Shown here in pieces: positions 31,828-46,800 of a stretch of DNA of 64,000 nucleotides. Each line of letters starts with the position of its first letter. The stretch's first letter is position 1. The position numbers and the translations under genes are program-made. This stretch comes from Galaxea fascicularis (Eukaryota > Cnidaria > Anthozoa > Scleractinia > Euphylliidae). The notes beneath the pieces were generated by a model. The model made no database searches, was not told the DNA's origin, and saw nothing but the letters and a program-made list of their open reading frames with translations. Location of the stretch: NCBI GenBank assembly GCA_948470475.1, contig OX419339.1:22633782-22697781 (forward strand), written 5' to 3'.

Positions 31828-34800
31828 GTAGGATTTATACGATTCTGTTCGTGAAGCTCACGATGTAGCCTTCACAATTAATTCTGTGGGACGTTAAAGA
31901 ATCACTAGGGACGTACCGAACCCTGGCTGTGACCACCCCTAGTGCTGATCTGTTCTATTCAGCAAGTGGCCGGCTTGGCTGTGATGTCTCTAAAAGGCTT
32001 ATGGTGTATGAGGCCACACGCATAACAGCCATAAGTCAATGGGACTTTGCCAAGTGCTGAAAACACGTAGATGTAGATGTAGATGAACAAAGAATTAACT
32101 CTGAAGTGTAAATTAAAGTGCTAAGAAAAACCCATGAAAAACTTACTGGGCGTTAGCCTAGTAAAGCAAAGAAAAAATTCTTATGACCTCAGTGGGAATT
32201 GAACCCATGACTTCCGGATTAGATCTACCATTGCTCTGCTGACTATGCTGCAGTACCGCTCAAAGGTAAGTTACCACCTCTTGTCTCGTTTCTCTCGAGA
32301 CGTGTCTCGTTCCTCTTGAGAGTCACTGAAACGTTTAGTATGGCATATATTACACGTAAGAAACTGGACATGTGTAATAATTGCTGCTCTGCAGTTCACC
32401 AAATCGATGGGACCATGAAATATAAGATATGCATACATGAAGATCATTCGCTCAATTCATATTGAACAAACATCGAACATTCGCAGTGATAAATGTTAGT
32501 CACCGAATTTGCGACGTCTGAGACAGCTATTATTTTTAGCCACAATTTACGAAGGAAAGGAAATAGTTCCTAGAAAATAGCCAAGTAAGGTTTTATATCT
32601 CTATAAACTACAAGTAGAGTTTTGTTAAGGAGAAAATGTTCCGCCTCTCTACATGCGCCGGCGAGTCAATTGTTTTTGGGAGTCATAAATGCGTCACAGA
32701 AAAAAATAATATCTCTGGTTCTATTTAGTACAAATTGCTCATTGAAACACCAAAATACTGTATCTTTGGAGACAGAAATTTTGTCAAGGTTTCTGTAATG
32801 AGCCATTTACATTTATTAGTTTTAATTTTTTCTGCCATGAAAAGTTTTGTCTAAGGGCACACTAAAAATATCTCCGATTCTATTTGGCATAAAATTCAAA
32901 TGCCAAAATACTACATCTTTGAGGACCTGTAGGAGTTTTTAATAAGGTTTCTGTGATGCGACATTTACATCAAGTCTTAAATTTACAACTTCATGTATGA
33001 AAAAAAAGTAAGTGAAGGTTTCACAATCAAAGCGAAGTGTCGCATGTTTACAAGTTTGAATGAAATGTTAGTTGAGGTTTCATGCTCAAAGCGTCCTGTC
33101 GCATGTTTACATGTTCAGTGTGAATAAAAAGCTAGTCAAGGTTTCATGATCAAAGCGTGGTGTCGCATGTTCACAAGTTTAATGAATAAAATGTTAATCG
33201 AGGCTTTGTGTGCAACGCGTACTGTGTGTTCACAAGTTTGAATACAAACTTATTTGACTTAGCGTGGTTTCGCATGTTCTCAAGTTTGGATCGAAAATTT
33301 CAAGGTTTCATGTGCATAGCGAGTGTTCACCAGATTAAATAAAAAATTAGTCGAATGATCAAATCATGGTTTCGCATTTTGCATTATTGAGTTTGGCGCG
33401 AAACGACAAATCAGACTGGAGCGATGAGAGGCAGCTTTTTTCATTGAAGGCTACAAAGTTGGCGAAACAATTATTGACATAGATCGCGATGGTGGCTTAC
33501 CAGCAACATGTAGATCGGGTGTCAAAACTCCACATGTTGTTTCATGAACACTATGTTTTGATTAACAACTGTAGAAATCACATTTACATGGGAAGAGATC
33601 AGATGTCACAAGATCTATACAACCAACTGTAGAACATATTTGTAAACACGAGCGACTGTCACCGACGATTCAGATATCTTCATCTTTTATCGTGTATTTG
33701 TATTTACAAAAACTAAACGTTAAGCAAGTCTGACTTAAATAAAAAAAATTGGCAGATGAAACAATATTGATGGACGCTTGAGAATTTAAAATACACACAT
33801 GATACACATGCATCGCTGATGGGAATGAAAATCGTGTCTACCGCAGTAATCGATTCCATACAATATGTATAGCAAGTCTTAGCGAAGTATTGGTACTTCC
33901 AGTGCACTCGTGAGAAACGAGACACGTCTGGTGAGACGGTGGTAACTTACCTTTGAGCAGTACTGTATGAGGTTGGACAGAGAAAGTATAGTCTCTCATT
34001 AACATTTTTTAAATATTTAACCTCCAATTTAGCACATAAAAATGCAAGCAAAACATACAGTGTACCTGTGTAGTGTATCAGAATCTAGTCTAAGGAATTT
34101 TGGATGTAACATGTAAAGTTCGTAAGAATGAAGCCTGTCTCATAGGTAGCCAATGGTTAACAAAATTTTTATATCCATTTAGGGCATGCTTTAATGAATG
34201 TCTCAATACAGCTCAGTATTCTTTTTGTGTACAATGTAACTGACAATTGCACCACTTAGAGCATCACATTGAGTTTCTTTTCCAAGTAAGTAATGTAGGT
34301 GGTAAGTAAGGGAGATACATGTAGATACATGTATCTACATGTAGATTCTACATGTACAGTGTTTTAAAGAAACTGTAGTGCTGGGTTTGGTTTTGGTTTT
34401 ATCAACGGAGTTGATATAATGTATAATTGACTACTGTACAGGGATTCTAAAAGCTGATTTTTTTAGTGTTAGCCCTTTGTCAGAGCGAATGCTCAAAACA
34501 TTAACTGATAAATAGTTTACTTTACAGCAAAGCACAGGAGGAACAGCATCTTCAGAAAAGATGATAGGTTAGTTTTTTTTTATTATATTACCAGTGTAAA
34601 GTCTCAGATTGCCATTCATGTCTCACTTCATTTGGTTCAGTTTCAGGCTAAAGGACTTCATGTGCTAATAGTTTCTGAATTCTGGCCTTCAAATGATAAA
34701 ATAAGTGTAGACCTTCTGGTATAATTTCCACATGGTGACGAGTCTTCAGGCTAAAGGAGAAGAAAATTTTAGCAAAATTCCAATTTTCAGGCCAAATTAT

Positions 34801-37800
34801 CACTTACATGTATGCCCAGTTGCATGGAGCCCTTTAACTATTTTGGGAATTCTGTGTTATGTTAAAATGAGCACTGCATTTTGGAAAGACTGGAATTTGT
34901 ATCATTACATTAATTATTACTTGAAGCATGCTCATTTATGTGTATGTTCAAAGTACACACTGAAATCTTAAAAATACCTTTTCATTTCAGACAACACTAC
35001 CAAGAGAAGGAAGTTGGAGTTGCTGAGCCAGTACTCTTTGTTTGGTAACATAGAGTGTCTACAAGCAGTAAGACTTGCTGGAAATGCAAGGGACTCACTT
35101 CTGATGAGCTTTAAAGATGCTAAGGTGCCTGTCCATACAATAGTACTTTCATTGTTATTCTCACGATCAAGTAGAGTTTGACAAGAAATAAAAGGCTTTG
35201 TTTGTTTAGAAACAGATGTGCTATACCATTACGGGGGAATGAAAAAATTTTTTATTGGTATTGTCTACTAAGTTGTTAACAAAGCAAATTGGCCACCTCA
35301 AACAGATTCATTGTTTTGAGCAACTTGCAAGGGTGACTTGCATTTTTATTTGTCACTAAGGGATCTTCCAAGTATGCTCCAAGTTTCTTCAGCTTTCTGT
35401 TTCCTGAAGTTTCTTTTGAAAACATTCCCCCTTACCATATCTGCTTTTGTAGGAATTATTGCATTGTTGAAACTTATGTGAATGTCATTATAGCTTGCTA
35501 TCGTAGATTATGATCCTGGTACTCACGATCTGAAGACCAGAAGTTTGCATTTTTTTGAAGATGACAAGATAAAGGTTTGTCATTTACAGGCATACATGTA
35601 ATTCTCTTTCGGGTATATATGTAAATAAAAATTTTGCAGTTTTATATATCTATAGATAGCTAATAAAATTTCGCAGTAAACATTATCAGTATACTATTAT
35701 TATACTATCAGTTTTATATATTCTATAGATAGCCAATAAAATTTTGCAAAAAACATTATCAGTATACTATTATTATATACCGAACGTAAATTTCGCAGTA
35801 ATTGAAATTCCATTAACTGCGAAATATTTTACCCTGAAAATGTATGGTATAAACACAAATTTCGCATTTATTGAAATGTCATTAACTGCAAAATGTTTCC
35901 TTATAAATTTATATTGAGACCACAAATTTCGCAGTTATTTAAATGTCATTAACGGCGAAAAGTTCTGTCTAAATATGTATGGGCACCATAATATTTCGCA
36001 GTTATTGAAATGTCATTAACGGCGAAATGTTTCCGTCCTAATATATGTGTGAACCACAAATTTCGCAGCTAGTTCAATGTCATAAATGGCGAAACGTTTC
36101 CGTCTAAATATAACTTGGAAGCTTAGAATTTCGCAGTTATTTAAATGTTATTAACTGCGAAACTTTTCCGTCCAAAAGAAAATTGGAACCATAGAATTTC
36201 ACAGTTATTGAAATGTCATTAACTGCGAAATGTTTCCTTCCAAATATGTATTGGAACAACAAATTTCGCAGTTATTTTAATGTCATTAATGACGAAAAGT
36301 TCTGTCTAAATAAATACGGGCACCATAAAATTTCGCAGTTATTGAAATGTCATTGACCTCGGAATGTTTCCGTCCAAATATATATGTGAACCACAAATTT
36401 CGCAGCTATTAAAATGTCATTAACGGCAAAATGTTTCTGTCTAAATATATCTTACAACCACACATTTCGCAGTAACTGAAATGTCAATAACGGCGAAACG
36501 TTTTTTTGTCTAAGTATGCATTGGAACCATAAATTTCGCAGTTATTGAAATGCCATTAACGGCGAAAAGTTCCCCTCTCACTAAAAAGTAGAATCACCGC
36601 AGGTAGCCCAAGCTACTTTGGGAACCGTCAACATGACATTGCGTTACAGCATTATTATAAGAATTTGTTTGGGAAAGTAATGATCATACAAAATAGTTCA
36701 AAATAAGAAAAACGAAATAAAAAAATAGACTTCCCTGTCCTGTTGTGTGTATAACTTGCGTTTTTATGACGTTTGGAGGGGTTTCAGAGCGATTTCAGTG
36801 GGTTTTAGCTTCTCTGTATTCTTCTCCATATGAAGATCCCATTAAACAAGGCTCATGGAGTGTATTCTTTTCCCACTCGCATCCTGCGATCAGCAAGACA
36901 TATTCTTAGTCACCCTCTATCTGTACTAATCAACAAGTCGGTTGAACATGGAATATATCCTTCTAAATTAAAACTTGCTAAAGTCATCCACTGCACGGTG
37001 CATTGGTGCACCACTGCACGGTGTGACATAACCTGTAATTTTCGTTCTACTCAGTGACGCTGGTCAGTCAGGGGCTGTGGCGCCACTGTTCGGTGTGCCC
37101 TTCCTTTCGAGAGTTCCGCCAGCGCCTTGGTGGGGTTGCCACATGGTTGTGGCTTGTGGCGAAATTTTTAACCCCACCTTTCCTGAAGAGATTTTAATCT
37201 TTGTTTGTAACCTTAGTTTCAATTAAACTCGTCACATTTGTGGCCATTTATCCCAAACGATTTGTTTCTATTGTCGTCTACCAATCTCTTCAGCAAACTA
37301 GTGCGGCGCCTTGCGGAGCTCTCGATGTCTTAATTTTTGCAAATGACTCAAGATAAAAAACAAACATTATGCCGTTGACCGAAAGCATAATGTTATTTTA
37401 TCGCGAGGCATTTCCGTTGTCTTATCAGTTTGCGGGTTGTGCTCTAATCTGGCAACTATGGAAGTCTCCTGTCCAATGAAAAATGGGCGCGTGTTAAAGT
37501 TAAGTACAAAAGGTCGGTTATCTCGTACACGCGGCCCCTTTCTACTATTGCCATCATCGCAAGAAGAACTTCTCTGCCTTTTAGCGTTCAGTTGTATTGT
37601 TCTTGTTGTATTGTTGTGCATTTTCTCGACATAATATGTTGGGTGATTACTTCGCCGTTAATGAAATTTCAATAACTGCGAAATATTTTCTCCACATAAT
37701 GTGTTGGGTGATTACTTCGCCGTTAATGAAATTTCAATAAGTGCGAAATATTTTCTCCATATAATGTAATGAGTGTTTATTTCGCAGTTAATGAAATTTC

Positions 37801-40800
37801 AATAACTGCGAAATATTTTCTCGACATAATATGTTGGGTGATTACTTCGCCGTTAATGAAATTTCAATAACTGCGAAATATTTTCTCCATATAATGTGTA
37901 AGGTTATTATTTCGCAGTTAATGAAATTTCAATAACTGCGAAATATTCTCTCCATAAAGTGTAATGAGTGTTTATTTCGCAGTTAATGAAATTTCAAGAA
38001 CTGCGAAATATTTTCTCCATATAATATATTGAGTGGCTTTGTTGCGAAATTTAATTTTTATCTATAGAGTAGAATAAATCCAAATTTTGCATTTGTCAAA
38101 GTACCGGCGTGTGAGAAACAAACTTGAACGCCTTTCACGTGTTGAAACTCGCGTCACGTTTTGTGGTCACGTGCTAAATACACTTTCGAGATCTGTCACT
38201 TTGATCGTAGCGCGATGGTTATAACATCAGAATACGTTCGGCTTAGGCTCTTCTCTTTCTTTCGAGCAAACTTCAAAATTTCCACGGCGATTCAAGAGCT
38301 GTCTCGAACTGATGGCATAAAAATCAGCCGCAAAGTTGTCGGAAAGTGTTACAAGTGTTTCAGACAGAACTCTCCAATGGGCATTCTGCCTTGCAGTGGC
38401 CGTCCACCGACAATTAAACAAAAACATGAGCATTTTGACTTTATCGACCAGAAGTTGGAAGAAAACGACCTTGCTTTTTTCACACCAACTAGTTGGTCTG
38501 TAAAATAACATCGGGGTTAGAGGGATTTTGAGTTTGTTTTGGTTGCGCGGCATGCCGTGATCCGATTGCATAATATTTTGAACTCCAATGACACACACGT
38601 CGCTACCTTGATCAATGTAATCCTTGTCTTCGTTACGCAATTTACCACACATTAGATCTTAACTTAACCGTGTAGTGTAAAAAGCAAGAACAAAAATGAA
38701 ACAATTTCTGTTGCTCCGCGATTATTGCCTGAAGCGCGACAAAAAAAATTAACATGTTCCAAATGCGGAAAAAGAAACTTCCGTCAGTCTGCGAAACAAA
38801 TTGTCATCGGTCGTTCGTTTTTCGATTCGGTGAGTCTTTACAAATTCTCTTGTTAAAGAGCTTGTAAAGGATGGAAGGTGAGATAATGTTTAACAATACT
38901 CTGACAATAGTAATTACTCACTATTGTATTTTTACCGAGGCATTGCCGCGTCTAATTCACCGCGGCTTTCGGTTGCTTTCGTCTTTGCCGCGGTTGCGGT
39001 TTTCATCCCACCGCGGTGAATTCGCGGCAATCACGTTCAGGAAAGACGAGGTTTTACCGCGTGCTAATGGTCCCATAGTTTCGAGCAGTACTGTAATGGA
39101 AAAGTTTTCTTTACCCTGAGAATAAGCTGTGTTACAAATTCATTGGTTAGGAGAGAATCCTTGAATTCAATCTTGATTCTTTTATAACTTCATTGTCTAA
39201 GAACTTTTTATTATTAACTGGTAATCAGTTTATGCATAAATCTAGTAACTGCATAATTATAATTATTCTATTAAAGTCTCTACCTTTTTTGTGTTAAGGC
39301 ATCACATCTTATGTATCTGAGAATAGCAGTGACTGATGAATATTATTTATTATGCTACAGGGACGTAATCAGGAGTATTTTCGATCTCCTATGGTACGAG
39401 TGGATCCTGAACGGCGTTGTTCTGTGATGTTGATTTATGGAACTCATCTGGTCATTCTACCATTCAGACAGGAAGGAGTACTGGATGAACATGATGTGGC
39501 ATTTACTGGAAGGTGCTTGTTAATAAATTATCCTTATTGATATTTAATTGAAAGCAGATTTTATTGACATTAGTAAGAAAAATGTGGTCGACTTTTGTCG
39601 TATTAGTATTGTCAAGTTTAGACAGAGCTAGTTTAACTGGAGCCCTGACACAACACAAAAAGAAAAACATTAAGACATTAAAAACTAGACAGTCAATAAA
39701 TAGTTATAAAAGCAACATGTATTCCAGGCATTACTGTTTAAGATGGCGCTTTAGTTTGATTTTAAATTCGCTGTGAGTGTCTCTACTTGTCTAATGTTTA
39801 TCAGAAGGGTGTTGTGGGTCCAAGCACCATTTATTCTGAAGCTCCCTTAATACATGTACTTACAGCTGTAGTAGTTCTTGCAAAGGGAAGGCGCAGCAAA
39901 TCACAGCTTCTGGTGTTATAGCCATGGAAAAGGTGCGCGCAACTCTGAAAGTAAGTACAAAGGCGCTATTCCATGAAGACATTTGTGACCCTCCACGGGA
40001 AAACTTACACTAACGATCATCCGTTAAACGTTAGAAAAGTAACGGATAGTTAACGGATTGCTAACGGCTTTGAAGTCGTTCTAACGCTTTGTACTAACGT
40101 TCTAACGCTCAGCCTTAACCTTCTAACGGTTTGCCTTAACGGTCTTACTAAGGGTTTGTCCTAAGGACGTATACAAAACATGGACCCCCGGTCCATGGAC
40201 CACCCTTGTGGACCCGGTCCATGGACCACCCTGTGGACCCGGTCCATGGACCACCCCTAATTTTTTAGCTGAATTTTGCTAAAATTCTAAAAGCTCAATA
40301 CAAAAATAACAAGGTATGTTTAGTGTGAGAACAGTGTTTCAAATCCATCGAGTGAAGTGCGCAGACTATGATAATTATCGCTTGCAAGGTAGTAATCTTA
40401 GAATACACATGAAAATACAATAATCTTCCTGACAAAGCCGTTCATTATTCTGTTTAGTTTCCACATCAACAATTAAAGTAACAAGTGCAACAACAAACTA
40501 CATGCTGCTTGTGTATATAACAGACGATTAACTTGTTTATTTTGTATTTACACTTTACTTTCTCAACTGATTTGCTAGCACTGCGCACCACCTCACTGAA
40601 AGCAAAATGTGCCCATCAAGTGGTGAAAACTATAATTTTCTTTAGTCGAATTCCGTAGAGGTGAAAGAAATAAAACCATAATTGACATGATTCAGTAACA
40701 GAATGTAAACTCGTTCATGCCAAGTCTCCATAAATATCTAAAGAACAAAACATGCAAATATGATCGTTAATAGCGGTCAGGAAACAGAATAACATTACTA

Positions 40801-43800
40801 AAATAAAAAAGAAACACTTCAGCGATCTTCTCACCTTCCTCCATTTCCACGTGTTTGTTGACCTTCAAAAATTAGGGGTGGTCCACAGGGGTGGTCCATG
40901 GACCGGGTCCACAAGGGTGGTCCATGGAGCGGGGTCCATGTTTTGTATATGTCCTTGTCCTAATGCTCCAACGGTTTGCGCTAACATTCTAACGGTTTGT
41001 CCTAAAGTTGTAGTGACTGATCACCACTTCTAACGGATCGTAAGTTGTGAATGATGTAAATGAAATCACATACATGAACTGCGGAAATTGAATCAGAATG
41101 TATCGAATCGAATTGATTCGGTTCGTTTTCAGACTTTTTCGCGGTCACGTAAGCTTGTTATCTATTGCCTTTTAACGAAGTCTTCAGTTGATTAAGCGGT
41201 CAATCAAAATAAAGGAAGCGTGGTGGTGCCAATCAACAAGTGACATCAGGCTCCGAAAACAGGATAATCTTCTCCCCTAACACCGACAACCGACAGAAAC
41301 AAGCAAGAAACGGAGTCTTAAACGAGCGCAAAAAGCAACAGCAGCCAACAGTCAAAGAGTCTTTCGCTGAGAATCAGCCAAACAACCGCAGTTTACCAAC
41401 TACAGCAAATGTTTGGCAGTTATCTCCATCACATACTCAAAGTTTCAAAAAATACATCAGTGGACCTTTGAGTTCAAATAATATTAGTATCTCCCTCATC
41501 GCCATTTCGAACTTCAGATTTTTGATAAACAATCAATTTTATGCAAATTTTTGTTGAAATTTGATCCACTGGGAATGAAGAGCATACATTGGAAGGGTTG
41601 CGTGACTACCGCAACATAGCCCAATTTACATTATCAACTCTGTTGATAAAATTATTGTATGACGACCTTCATTTATTTTTAGAACTACCCGTTAATTGAA
41701 AGAAGCTTTTACAGCCCAAGCAGTTTGTAGGGTCGAATGATATTGTTGAATGATATTACACAACATTTGTCTCGGAAACCCACTGATCTCCAGTTGATTG
41801 ACATTTCATGTTCACAACTTCACATGCTTTATGCAAATTTATTTGTGATAAACTGAAGCCAGCACATAAAGTATTTGAACCGCTTGAAGGTTAAAATAAT
41901 CACTCTGTGAACTATGCTTGTGAATTACTCATCAATAAATGGCACATCATGAACCCTTTTCAACGAAATTCAGCGTTTTAAGACGGAGTATTTTTCGTCT
42001 CGTTGCGCCTTGCCAGAGATATCACTGTGTAACATAAAGAAGCTCAGACTTTTGTCACCGGATGTTTTTTGTTTTTTGAGAGAACAAAAACAAAATATCG
42101 AGCTCTGTTTAGCGTCTTTCGAGTTTCGTTTATCAGAAACTGCCTGCCAATCGAATGTTAGCTGTCGCTCAGTTTTCTGATGAATAAAGATCATCAGACT
42201 AATGGATTTACTAATGAACGGATACCGCTAACGCTCTTACGGGCAAGGATCGGGTGCTAACGGGTTGACAAACGCTACTAATGGATACGACTAACGCTCT
42301 AACGGGCAAGAGTCACCTGCTAATGGATTGAATAACGCTGCTAATGGTTTTCATCAAATGTTTCTAACGGATGACTAATGGATAGCTAACATTTTAGCCC
42401 GTGTAACGGAAGGTCGTTAGTGTACGTTTTCCCATGGGTCACATTTATGGACTAAAAAGCATTTGAGATAATTTCTGTATGCTTGTAAACTAGGCCAGCC
42501 AAGTGTTGATTTTAATATGTGAGTCATATTTATGGACTAAAAGGCATTTGAGATAATTTCTGTATGCTTGTAAGCTAGGCCAGCAAAGTGTTGATTTTAA
42601 TATGTGAGTCCCAATGGGCCGACCTTCAATAGTACATGTGGCACGTCTATTTATTATTTGGGTAAGCTTTGCTCCCAGCCCCACAGCTGTCCCAGGTAGA
42701 TGAACAGTAATTGAGCAATGGCAAGACAATAGTATTGTATTGTAGAACATTAGGGAGAACCTTGTGCACTCAGCGCAGAACACCTAATATAGATGAGATC
42801 TTGTTATTACATGCTATGCAGTCCTTCCAAGATAGAGTGCTATCTAGGAGGAATCCAAGATATTTGAACTTGTCAACCCTTTCTAAATGCATTACTGATT
42901 TCTATAACTAGATCATCAGCCTCTGCATTCCTATTATGGGCACCAACAAGCATAATCTTCGTGTTTTCAAGATTAAGTATTAGAAAATTAGCCTGGAGCC
43001 AGCTTAGGACATTAGTTATGCCACTGGTTAACTGAGCTTGAATTTGCAAAGTACACTGTAGATAGGTGTATCATCAGCATAAAGCTCCACACTACAACAC
43101 CTATCAAAGATGGAGTATTTTCCCATTTTGAGCGTCTTTGTAGCAAATAGAACTGGAGATATGTTTTCATCCTTGGCTCAACAACATGACTACAGCGGCC
43201 AGCCAGGATGCTAAACTTAAAGCAAAAGAATGTGTCATGACGCTTGCCGGCTCTTGTTTCAACTCGCACCGTTGTCACTCACAAATGAATATCATTGCCA
43301 CAGTTAGTGCGTCGTAATAATTTGGATCATAACTTTTCCTGTCAAAGATGGAGTATTTTCCTGTTTTAAGCGTCTTTGTAACCCAAATAGAACCGGAGAT
43401 ATCAAGAAATAAAGAGGACCTTAACCCAGACAAAATTAGTAAGATAAGAGAACTTGTTTTTCGTTACTTCCCAACATCCGTAAGCCAACAAGAAAATTTG
43501 TGGCAGGATTGTTGTAAAGCTGTAGACTCATATCTACGCAACAAGAAAGAAGACACCTGTAATGATTAGACTTTATTTGATTTATTTGGTTGTAAACCTT
43601 GGCAAGGAAAAACAAAACAAAGTACACCAGGCGTTAACTTTTTTTACCCAGAGAAAAGTGTAATTTAGAATAATTTTACTGTGTGTATATTGTTAAATAA
43701 ATCAGTTAAGAAGTGTTGACTTTCAATACTTGTGGTTTTCAATCGTGTTTGGCAGGTAGTTACCGAGATAAGGCAAGATAACCCATTTCTCATTACGTTG

Positions 43801-46800
43801 GATATCTGTTCAGCATTGATTGTTTTTTTGAATTCCTTCTCGTTAACTAGGTGTCAAAGATTCATGACTTCTTATCTGCACCATCTGCGAAGTGAGAGAC
43901 CGTGTTCTTAAATTCAATAGCTTTTGCTGACGTTTTGATAACTTGAAAATTTGTGATGACTGAGATACTAGGAGGTTTCAACTGCTATTCAAGTTAGAAA
44001 CAAAGAAGTTCCTTTTTTCGAACGAGTTGTTTTATAATTTGCTTTATATGAGCTTTATATTTTCTACTACATGCGCGGAATATTCAATACCGGTTAGGAG
44101 CCAGTATTTACGGAGGGGATAAGATTCAAAATATGATAGCTGTCACTGGCTGGTTTCATAAAATGCAAATTTTGTGTTTGTCGGCAACCTGGTGAATTCT
44201 GTTGTTTTATTTGACAATACCACACAAAGAGAACTTACGACGATGAATCGCAATGGCAAATACGTGCACGTTTAGATGAGTCTAAAAAAACATGCATACG
44301 CATTTTTGCTGTGTATAAAACGCGTATGTGTAGTTCGCTTAATTCTGGCCTGCACTGTAGGTTTGGGCTGTGGGCCAGTCAGAACTCTTGGTTCCAAGGC
44401 CTCAGTCCTAGTCGTTCGACCGACAACCTTTTGACCTCTTTCACAATAGATGTTAACACTGCCCTTGATTACTTCTTTCTCACCAAAACGATCAGGTTTC
44501 ATCCTACTGACAAGCTGTGGATAACTGCACACATCAAAGAGCTAATTAAAAAGCATCAGACATTCCATTCCGGCAACATTCAAATGTGGTGCATTTACAG
44601 GTGGAAAGTCGAGAAGGAGATTAGTGACAGAAAGAAGAACTTCAAAGCAGAAAAAGTGTGGAATATGTGCAAGGATGATGTCCGCCAGTGGTGGCTTACA
44701 GTCAACAAAATGTCTGGGTGCTCTAGAAGTTCCTCCCAGTTCACTCTTGAATGCGACAGTGTGGTACTGTTGGAGAGAGAACATGCAGAGTGTTTGAACC
44801 ACTACTTTGCAAATGTGGTGTGTGACATTCCACCACTAGCGATGGTATCTCTCCCAGCATATTTACCACCGAATGAGAGAGTGCCTTTGTTTCACGCTCT
44901 TGAAGTTTGTAAAAAGCTTCTGAGCGTACAGCCCAATAAGGTCATGAATCCTGACAGCATACCACCTCAAATCATCAAAGAGTTCGCTTATGAACTAGCT
45001 GAACCAGTTGCAACTACTTTTAATTCATCTCTCCCCTGGAGTCAAGTCTATGGAAGGAATCTAATATAACCCCCATTCCGAAGGTAAAGCAGGCTCAAAA
45101 TGAAGGGGATATCTGACCTATTTCCCTAACGCCTATTCTGTCTAAAGTCCTGGAAGACTTTGTGGTCACCTGGATGTTTGAGGGTGTTGGTGAGTAAATT
45201 GATGCTCACCAATTTCGTAGCCTCAAGGAATCTTCCACCACCTATTGCCTATTCAATCTAATTCACAATTGGCTCTCTGAGCTTGAGAATCCTGGCTGCT
45301 ATCTCAGGGCTTGCCTCTTAGATTTCAGCAAGGCCTTTGACAGGATCAACCAATTACCATAGTGATCACCAAGCTTATAGAGTTGGGCGTACATTGCTCT
45401 ATAATTCCATAGATATGTAGACTAAGATCAGCCCCAAATTGTTCATTAGCATGATAAACGGTCTAAAATTGGCATCTCTGCCCTGTTTGTACTGGAAGTA
45501 TGTCAATGGTGTGACTATCTTAGAAGTTGTACCAGCACATGTGACTTCAATGCTTTAATCTGAGCTTGACACACTCAATTCCTGGGCTGATAAAAACAAC
45601 ATGAAACTCAATCCTAAGAAATGTAAGGAGTTTACTGTCCATTTTTGCCACGATGTTGAGCACTTTCAGACTTTAAGAAAAGTTTTTTCCCCCACATGTG
45701 CTTTAAAGCTCATGGTCTCTAGCTGGATATTCTCCAACATTATTAATTAATTAGGCCATAAATTCAGAGTAATTTAAAAATGCAAGAACGCAAAGTCCCC
45801 ATCAAGTTGAGAAGTTGTAATTTTGCTAGGTTTATTTTTATGTAATGTAATTATTCAATTCGCTTCATGCGCGATGTTTTTTTTACAATAAAATGCTTTA
45901 TTTGTGACACCACCAATTTGAACCATTGTTGTATGCTCGCAAGCACACACAAGGTCTCATCGGTAAGTAGTCAGTTTATAAGTGTGTTTTTAAGCCATTC
46001 TCCACTGCAGAAGCTCCCAGGCTGGCATCATTAAGTTGGAGTGGAGAGTAGAGGCAAGCTCCTGCATGAAACCAGGGAAGAAAATATTAATATAATTTCA
46101 TAATGACTGGGATGCCAAAAGTGTTCGTATTAAGTCATGACAGCTTTTGAGTGAGGTTGTTTTTCTGGCCGTTGTGTGGATGGATTCTTGGACCCAACAA
46201 AGCAATTTTGGTGGGATTTGACTTTCAAAAAACACAGCGGGTACAATATTTTGGCAGTAGGTTGGGATGTCATGACAGCTATAATAAAACTAGGAGGTGA
46301 AGATAACAGGACTTCCATTTTGCCGTTGTAGCCAAATTACCCAGATTGCAATTCATGTGCCAAAGAGGAAATCAAAGACTGTCAAAAGTGGCTCGAGTCA
46401 AATGACTGATGCTTGACTCACTGTAGGGGTGAGAGGCAAAAGTGGAGATAAGTGTTTAGTCCTGAGATTTAGGTTTGTTGTCATTGCAAAATCAAAAGCA
46501 AAGATGTATGTTTTTTAACCTTGCTCCAGGATGCATAAAACAGGCATTTTGCTTCAAAACAAATAATGATATGGAACAGCCAAATAAGGTTATCCTCAGG
46601 TTGTTGGCTCTGAAAGCTTAAAACAACAATCCTATGGTTTTACTGATATTTTCAAGGCTGCAGAATAAGCACAGTTCTTCCACGAGTTACTCCCAGGTAC
46701 ATGTATTAACATATTCTTTTCATTCCAAATACATTAATGTTTGGTGATCAAGGATACAAATCTTTGGAGCACAGGCAGGGCTCAAAACTAACACTAGCCA

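Larger units (their letters stand above)
35612..38095. mobile_element. Inverted-repeat element built from GCGAAA minisatellite arms
   Basis: The left arm (about 35770-36575) has about 12 units of roughly 68 bp, each with TTTCGCAGTTATTGAAATG...CATTAACGGCGAAA. The right arm (about 37630-38045) has about 6 units in opposite orientation. TCTATAGATAG at 35651 and CTATCTATAGA-like sequence near 38062 flank the arms. The 1-kb centre holds a LINE fragment. It lies in CPSF1 intron 4. Family unknown. Confidence 0.82.

Noticed and set aside
32182..32258. Functional tRNA gene on the minus strand
   Set aside because: A and B boxes are visible but the acceptor stem does not pair well, and it sits at a transposon boundary; a tRNA-derived SINE is more likely.
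35770..38045. Regularly spaced palindromic units resembling a CRISPR array
   Set aside because: This is eukaryotic intron DNA; the spacers are variants of one another and no cas gene is present. It is a minisatellite in inverted arms.
41240..41557. 105-codon open frame in the intron 5 CTAACGG element
   Set aside because: Gln/Asn/Ser-rich sequence without transposase motifs; could be chance.
46130..46318. Short minus-strand open frame in intron 5
   Set aside because: No family resemblance; length is expected by chance.
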